The translations under genes and the position numbers were made by a program. This document shows, one piece after another, positions 53,001 to 62,000 of a stretch of 64,000 bases of DNA (position 1 is the first letter of the stretch; each line of letters starts with the position of its first letter). This DNA is from Echinarachnius parma. Lineage: Eukaryota > Echinodermata > Echinoidea > Clypeasteroida > Echinarachniidae. The stretch spans positions 1 to 64,000 of the forward strand of contig JBAMJV010008008.1 in NCBI GenBank assembly GCA_037951105.1, in the 5' to 3' direction. The notes below the pieces were generated by a model, which saw only the letters and a list, made by a program, of their open reading frames with translations, made no database searches and had not been told where the DNA came from.

Positions 53001-56000
53001 CCCGCTTGCTACACCAGCGCTCTGAACAAAGAGCTTAAAGTCCCTATTAATGGTGGTAGCTTCTGACTGACCCGAGCACTGAAAAAGATTCACTACCACC
53101 ATTAAAAGGAAATTGTGACTCGGTAAATAGAGCACAGGTCTAGCAATCTGAAGGTCTTGGTTTCAATTCCCAGCAAAGTCCTATATTTGTTTGCATTTAA
53201 GTTCCCACTGATTTCTTCTCTTGGACATACATGTATTATGGGTTATTAAGTTTATATCTATTCATCTTTGTTTGATTAATATTTATGTTGAATTCTTGGA
53301 GGAATAAATAGTGAGAGTATTCATACCTGATACCATCTGGTCAGCAATTCTTCATCTGGGTTCTTGAAAAAGCCACCAACATCAGCTGAAAATGATGAAT
53401 ACAAAAAAAATGAACGAGATTTGTTCCCAGCTCGTGTCAAACAGCATTATCAAAAGCTTCTATTGCCAACAAGCAATGATGATGAGCACAGTAATCAAAC
53501 AAGTATATTGCTGAGAGCTGTATCAAACATCATACCTTGATAGCTTTCTCTAGAAACTTCAAGAAACTAGAAATTAAAATCACTATAGAATCCAAACAAA
53601 ACAGTTTCTATCAGTAAAAATACATCTTTCACAGAATTGGAGACATTTCTTGTATAGTGATAAGGAAAATTATGAAATAGTTAAATAATGTCCTTTAAAA
53701 ATGAGCAGCCTTAACCCTGGACTCAAGTATTTTTTTAAGACTCTCGAAAGGCTGAATTTCTTTCAAATTATAACATCATGGACAATGAGAATGTGGTTTA
53801 CATATAACCTGAATGCCACGTTCGACAGTAGTCACAAATATACCCAGAATCAGATCTAATGAACTGCTCCTAAATACACACAGTAGCAATCCATTGGATG
53901 AATTGTATATCTACTCAGGATTTACACTTATATGTTGTTCATGTCCATGCATTGGATCAAGCTATTCATGTTCACCCAACTAAAACAAAAACCTATGTCA
54001 GTCTGAGTCTTTCAATTATCATTATCTAGTTGAGGTTTCATGACATAATTCTTTCAGGTCTTTAGCACATCCACAGCGTAACTCAAATAACCCGGCCTGA
54101 TTAAAGGGATTATCCAAATCCTCAAAACTTGCTTGGGACTCTAGTGGTTCTCTCATATTCCTTGTCATATTCATATTAACAATAGAAGCACGGGACAGGT
54201 TTCAGTTTTTCAAATTTCCATTTTGTTCAAAAGATATTTACGATTGAAATGTTCAGATGTTAAATTGAGCAGTGTACAAGGTAAGTGCAATGAGTTGGTG
54301 AATGTCACTTTGCATTTTTGCTCATATCTCAGCCCCAAAACATCCAATTAATGTGAAAATTCCACACATTACTTTGTGGACATATCAGATCACACCAATG
54401 CACATTGTATCAACCACTCATCACTTTTTGCACATGTCAACAAAGTTACTAGATCCCTTTAAGGTTATGTAGGACAAGATAGAAGAAAGAATCAAATGTT
54501 ACCTCCAGCAAAAGGGATGCCAGCAAGACCAATGCTGAGAAGCATGGGATTGGAGGCCTTGAGGTGCCCCCACTCGGCAGCATTATCTCCTGTCCATACA
54601 GCTCCTGAACAAATCAAATGATAGGTTTCAACAACATGAACTGCCATTATTATTTAAGCGCAGTAGAGTATATATTTATAGTAGCTGCGCTATATAAATG
54701 TTCATATTATTATTATTATTATTATTATCAAGAGTATGATATATGGAAGGAATTCACAGACAACTCTCTTAATGCAATTAAATATATACAGCACATGAGC
54801 AAATAAAAAGATAGTTTACAGCATGAACTGCCATGAATTTTAAACAAATTGAAGTATTACATGAATAGAAAAGTCTCTTAATGCAATTAAATCTGTACAG
54901 CACACAAGCAAATCAAAAGATAGCTTACTACATAATGAACTGCCATTGTCATGAAGAATATCAAATATGGATGGAATTCAATAGTAACCAAGTTTCTTAA
55001 TCCATCTAATTCTTCAGTAAAACTTTGTTATGGAGACAAGACAGTTTTACTCTAGTTACTCAAATAAGTTAACATTTCAACTTTCAACCAGAAAACACAA
55101 TTTGCTCACCATATCTTTGGGTTCCTGAAAAGAAAGCCCTGGACAGGATGAAAGGACGGTGTGTCCCCTCTGACCTTTGGATCTGACCTTCAGCATTCGC
55201 CATATGCTGCATCGCAAGAAGGAAATTGTAATAAAAACCAATAAGAATAGCAGAAGGTAGCAAAAATTAGATTCTTTAACACTTTTGCTTTCCTCTCACG
55301 CCATTTATTGTGCTTGTTTTTGCGATTTCCTTTAATACAAAAGTTTGTTTCCATTATTTAGAAATATAAGATGTTTTGCCAATATTCTCCATTCAGTAAA
55401 TCTTGATATGCAATTTTTATTTACTAAATTTTTACTAAGCTTTGTCACAGAAAAACAGGAACAAATACCACATTTGTGTCGATCAGAACATTGAAAAGTA
55501 AAATTCAGTAAAATAAGAAGAAATGATTTAAGAATTTCACATGCAGATATATCCTCAGACTATTTTGGCAATTAATATATTACTCTTCGTACAAGTGCTA
55601 CACTTTCTGCAATGGTTGTGTCATCGTTGAGAGCTCAGAGTGACAATCAAATCTTTTACTATTTGTTTCTAATAACCACTCATGATAATATCTTCACCCT
55701 AGCATGCACTGGGGAGAGCAAGCAAGGTCTACAAGCATGCAAAGTATACAGAATAAGATAATCGTCGTCATCGTCGTCATCATCACCATCATCATCACAA
55801 TTGACATTGTCATCGTCATCACCAATATGGTCATTTTCATCATTGTGATCATCATCATCATCAATAATTATATACATCCCTATATTCCAAACATATAATT
55901 CATATCTAATTTTAATCTTAATCCATTTCACTTATGCTCACAAAAATCTTTTACTCACAAAATAGTATCCATAGAGGTTGTGCACATCCCTATGTTCCCA

Positions 56001-59000
56001 TCCGTCGGCATGTAGGATATCCTTGTGCATGGTGACCTCTGGCCCGTTGAACACAGACGGTTCGTTCATGTCGTTCCAGTAGAACAGGTTTGGCCGGCTG
56101 CCCTGGTAGCTATCGTGGGAGAGATGGCCTGCCCACCAATCACGCACATCCTTGCGTGTGAAGTCAGGATAGCTTGAAGAACCTAATAGAGGAGCGGATG
56201 AATGATTAAGTTTGTAACTAGACTACCAAAACTAATAATAATAATAATGGACATTCATATAGCGCAAATTGCAAAGAGCCTCTAAGCGCTTAAATAATTA
56301 TTTAATTATTATTACCAATGGTCATTAGGTACATTTCAAACCCACTCTTTTCAAAGCACGGAATAACAGCTACCAGTCATTTCAGAAACAGGTTTCAGAT
56401 TTGGCTGGCTGCCCTGGCAGTTATCGTGGGATAGATGGCCCGCCCACCAATCACGCACATCCTTGCGTGTGAAGTCAGGATAGCTTGAAGAACCTAGGGG
56501 AGTGGATGAATGATTGAGTTTGTAAACTGGACTACCAAAACTAATCTCTTTTACTCTTTTCAAAGCACGGAATAACAGCTTTCGAGTCATTTCATAAACG
56601 GGTTTCAGATTTGGCTGGCTGCCCTGGCAGTTATCGTGGGATAGATGGCCCGCCCACCAATAATAATAATAATAAACCATTTTTATATAGCGCATAATCA
56701 CAAAAAATAAATTTAAGTCTCTAAGCGCTTTAAAGGATTGAAAATATAAAAATAGAATAACAGACAGGGAGCGAAGAAAAGACAAGGTGAAATGAAAAAT
56801 GACAAAACTTTGACATACAGTGTAAAACCTAATCAATTTACAAATTAAACAAATACGTTTTCAAAAGACTCTTAAAATCATTTACTGTGTCAACATGCTT
56901 GAGATGGCTCGGTAATTTATTCCATAACTCTGCGGCTGCCAGTTGGAAAGATCTTGCACCGTAAAAATGTGTTGATATTATGGGGGTGACTAAAAGAGAT
57001 TTTGACTGAGAGCGAAGGTTTCTTGCTGGACAATATTTTGTTATCAACTGTTGTAAATAAGCAGGGCCTAATTCTTGCAAGCACATGAAAACCAATATTA
57101 AAATCTTAAAATCAATTCGCTGCTTAACCGGGAGCCAATGCAATTGTCGTAAGACTGGACTTAAATGCTCATTGAGTCGAGTGCGAGTAACCAACCTAGC
57201 CGCAGAGTTTTGTATTCGTTGCAACTTTTGAATCTCATTGTTAGGCAGACCATATAAAATACCATATAAAATACAAAATACCTACCTCGTAGATATATAA
57301 ATGTAGATACAAACATTCATAAGTTTAAAAAAAAGGAATAAAGCGTCAACTGTGCAAATGCATTTGCAAGTGTTTTTAATTTAAATGCACCAATCACGCA
57401 CATCCTTGCGTGTGAAGTCGGAATAGCTTGAAGAACCTAGGGGAGCAGATGAATGATTAAGTTTGTAACTAGACTACCAAAACTAATCTCTTTCACTCTT
57501 TTCAAAGCACGGAATAATAGCTTTCTAGTCATTTCAGAAACGGGTTTCAGATTTGGCTGGCTGCCCTGGCAGTTATCGTGGGAGAGATACCAATCACGCA
57601 CATCCTTGCGTGTGAAGTCAGGATAGCTTGAAGAACCTAAAAGGGGAGAAGATGAATGATTAAGTTTGTAAACTGGATTACCAAAACTAATCTCTTTCAC
57701 TCTTTTCAAAGCACGGAATAACAGCTTTCGAGTCATTTCAGAAACAGGTTTCAGATTTGGCTGGCTGCCCTGGCAGTTATCGTGGGAAAGATGGCCTGCC
57801 CACCAATCACGCACATTCTTGCGTGTGAAGTCAGGATAGCTTTAAGAACCTAAAAGGGGAGTGGATGAATGATTAAGTTTGTAAACTGGACTACTAAAAC
57901 TAATCTCTTTCACTCTTTTCAAAGCACAGAATAACAGCTTTTCGAGCCTGATCAGAAAAACAGGTTTCAGATTTGACTGGCTGCCCTGTTAGTTATCATG
58001 GGAGAGGTGACCTTGGCCACCAATTATGCACATCTTTAGGTGTATAAGTGGGATAGTTTAAAGGCGCTAATGAATAAGCTGGGATTGATGGTCAGGCATT
58101 ATAAGAATGGTAGGGATTACAAAATTCATACGTCAGTTCATGTTTAATACATTTCCAACTTAAACAAAATGCCCAAATTACTGTATCCTTTATGCCTGTG
58201 CATTTAAATTAAAAACACTTGCAAATGCATTTGCACAGTTGACGCTTTATTCCTTTTTTTTAAACTTATGAATGTTTGTATCTACATTTATATATCTACG
58301 AGTGAAACAAAGAAATAAACTTCAAAACCAAAGTTATTCCAAAGGTAGAACTGGCAATGTAAGAAACCTTCCCTTGGTTTCAACTTGAATTTTTAGAAGA
58401 TAACATCCAGTTATTCAATACAATTGGGAAGAGAAAAACTAACCAGGCCAGCACCACCCGTCGTGATCAGATCCGTCACTCTTGCGTACAAAGTAGTCGT
58501 TTGCTTTGCCCTCCTTGTACATGTGGTAGTTGTTGTCATTCTTCAGATGCGGATCCACAATTGTCACCATCTACACAATTACAAACAGAAATTAAGGTTG
58601 TACAAAAACCAATCAACGATAGAGTTACTACCAAAAGACAGAGATATTTTGGGCACGTGAATAGAATGAGCCCCCGAAGGTATCCTAACATACTCCTAAA
58701 CAATAGAATACAGGGGAATCATCCATCAGGAATACCAGCTAAAAGGTGGACAGATTGTATAAATGAATACTGCCCCACTGAATGCATTATTTCCAACTCA
58801 ACAAGCCACAAGGTAACAGATGTGGCAAGCCAATGTGAAACAGAAGCCATCATGACATAAGTCAAGTCAATAAAAAGTTATACTACCAGGCAAATACACA
58901 CTTCAAAGTTAAATCATAGCTATCTAAAGTGCAGCATTTATGTGACAAGAAAGTGGGTTTCATACATTACCACTTTTACTTCTCACTTTTAACATGATTT

Positions 59001-62000
59001 ATTCTGAAAATGATTCTTCTGACAAAGTTTCATGAGAGACGATACCTTTCTTCCTTTAGATGCAAGATGGTCCAACATTCTTCCTGGGTCAGGGAACTTG
59101 TGAGTATCCCAAGTCAAGTACCTAGGGAGAAAGGTAAATAGAAGAATGTCTTCAAGATAGTGTCCTTCTTATGAAGGCATCTTCAGGCTCGGGAAAACAT
59201 TTCATAAACCACAAGGATGCCATGTACACCAAGTTAGTGACATTTGAAAGTTCACAGTGATAACAAAATTCAATTGAAGCAAGAAAAAGCAATCTCTTTG
59301 TACAAACTGTTTCCTATGGTAGCATTTAAATGGTCTTACAGACAGGTGGCCTTCTGTACAAGTGGTCCCTGAAAAAGGTATGATAGTATTCTCTGATGTC
59401 TCTTGAGTCAATAAAGAAGCAACATTTTAAACTTTTGATCACAATGCAAATATTTAAAGAAACTTTTTGCTCAATTCTAAATATATCATCTGTTGCATGT
59501 GTAGTAGAGCCAATCTGAATCGTCATATTGAAAGTCAATGTATCCCCTAAGTCAGAAGGAAAAACCCAAGGGTTTTAGACAGTCAAGATTTCTTTATTCC
59601 TGCCAGGCAAATTAGAGAGACTTTTTACTTAATTGGAATGCAATATAATTTTCATTTAATACTTTTACTTTGTATAACCTATCTTTTGTTGACATGTAAT
59701 TTTGAATGAAATGCAGAATAATAAAACAATAAATACAAAATAATAATTAAGTTGTTAGACAAACCTCTTTCCATCTGTGTGTTCGATATCCAGCCAGATG
59801 ACATCACAAGGTATATCGTGCTCATCAAAGTTTAGATCGACTCTGAAATTATACGAGAAGAAAACATTTGCCATTACTAGGGTAGACTAGTACTGATTTA
59901 ATGAAATATATTTAAAACTTGCACATAGCAAAAATTATCAAGTACAATAATACATTCATTTAGCATTGTTTTCAACTGGTGTAGGTCATTATGTTTCTTC
60001 AACCACGGAAAGGACAAGGATTGTATACTGAGAGGTATGATATTCTGCAAATTATATATATCTAAGATCATCAAGCATGTGAGTCTGTGTGTACTTCACA
60101 CCATGCGCAACGTGTTTGCAAATTGGCACCACGCATAGATCATTTACTTAAAATTTAAAAAATTTGATCCAATTTCCAAACAAAAGATGGTTTTCGCACT
60201 TACTGTTTGACATCTTCTTCATCATTATAATTCCAGCGGCACTGGTGGTACGCTATGGAGAACAGCTGGAAATTTGAAATGATAAGAAATATAAATGTGT
60301 TGAAATCAATTCAAAGCAAATTACATACTCAATTAGCTCCGTTCATTTACAGTGCAAGATACATGTACTACAAGATGACATCCATCGGAAAAGGAGCGAA
60401 GAGGAGTAAAACTTAAGATATTTGCAATGGTTCTCTCATAACCAATAAATACTTTACTGTGAAAAAAAGTGATCATTTACCTAGAGGAAGGTATGGTCTT
60501 CCAGTGATATTACTGTAATGAGAGAGCACATCAATGGGAGGACCAACATCCACTCTGCTATTTCTAACAACTACAAGTATCAAATAGTTTATCAATGATA
60601 ACTATAATAATTATTTCTCGCCGAAAAGTATTGATTTTTTTACAGGAGGGATGTATGGTTTTTCAGTAAGAGTAGTGTACTGTGAGTGCACATCCATGGA
60701 TGAAGGACAAAAAAAAAACATTTCATCAAATCACCATTTCTCACTAACAAATTAAATGGTTTTTTCACTGATTAATACATGTGCTAGCTGTAAAGTTCCA
60801 AGTAATTTACCAGAGGGAGGTATGGTTTTCCAGTAAGAATGGTGTACTTTGAGAGCACATCCATCGAAGAAGGACCTACAAGAGCTTGACATATTTCTCA
60901 ATTCAACAATTTCTCACTAAAAAAACTTAAATTAACCAAAACTGAATGACTTACCGGAGGGAGGTATGGTTTTCCGGTAAGAGTAGTGTACTGTGAGAGC
61001 ACATCCATGGGTGAAGTTCCAAATAGAAGGAAGGTATCAATGATGCCCGACTCGGAGTACCAATGCGTGTCCACCTGGGGTACGTCACTCTCTCCCTTCA
61101 CGTAGTCTAGCATCCGCCCAAACATGGACTGCAAATTAAAAAGTTAGAGACATGTTCAGAACATGTAAAGTAAAGTGAACAATTTATAAGCAGAGAAAGC
61201 ACATCCATCTTCGTGTCTAGCATCCCACTCATAGATGGACTGAAAAAACTCTAGCTAGAAAGCCCTTGTGCTGGTTGTTTGTCCCTGAAACTCATTTCCA
61301 ATGTCTTTGATGGCCAAAGCAAAAGCAAATAGCTCAGAAATATTTTTGGCACATTCAGAGATCTAACAGTCTTGCATGACTATGAAGATAGATCAAAGTA
61401 GGGAGGTCATTGAATGTACATGTAGTTGTGATTGTAACCAAATGACTTTAACGCAATCTTAAAATGATTAACAAGTTCAACAATCAGTGAACTAGACAAA
61501 ATCAATTGTTCCCACAGCATATGTAATGGAACCATTTGAAAATCATGCTTCCTATTTCTTTAATTTACAACTATCTATGTCAAGCAATAATGCAGAAAGT
61601 ATTGCAAAAGGCTGGCATTGGTTTTTCTTACCCTGTCTGCCGTGTTTGAAGATATGTCAATCCATGTCTCGGCTGCGTTGAGCCAGAATAAACCCACTGT
61701 TCTCTCCTTGCTGCAATATTCATATTAGAAAGGAGAGTACCATACAATACAAAAACACTGAGTAAATTCTACAAGATATAAAAATTACTTTTAAGCAAAT
61801 TCTACATGGTATAAAAACGGCACTTTAAGTTGATGCATGTGACTACTGTAACATAGTACGAATATTTCAAATCATGGCCTAATTTCTGATAAAATATTGG
61901 AACTAGTACATGATTCTGCATTTGATTAACATCTCCAATGCAATAATCCTATTATTTTTTTCATGACTGACTATGTTTATTACCTACGTACACCTAATGT

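Larger units (their letters stand above)
56605..57436 (-). pseudogene. Decayed copy 2 of GANAB exon 10, split by insertions
   Basis: The 5' part is at 57391-57436 and the rest at 56605-56660. The gap is filled by the non-LTR 3' fragment (56661-57246) and one arm of the 105-bp inverted repeat. Rejoining text 'gcccaccaa' and 'caccaatcacgcac' shows the break point in the WWAGH region. Confidence 0.88.

Noticed and set aside
55680-55931. Poly-Asp ORF
   Set aside because: Translation of an ATC/GTC trinucleotide tract in a GANAB intron.
56838-57224. 128-codon ORF as a host gene
   Set aside because: The sequence ([24 protein letters not shown]) is the standard C-terminal tail of CR1/L2-like retrotransposon proteins.
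58424-58660. Plus-strand ORF overlapping GANAB exon 9
   Set aside because: It is antisense to the exon and then runs into the LINE fragment.
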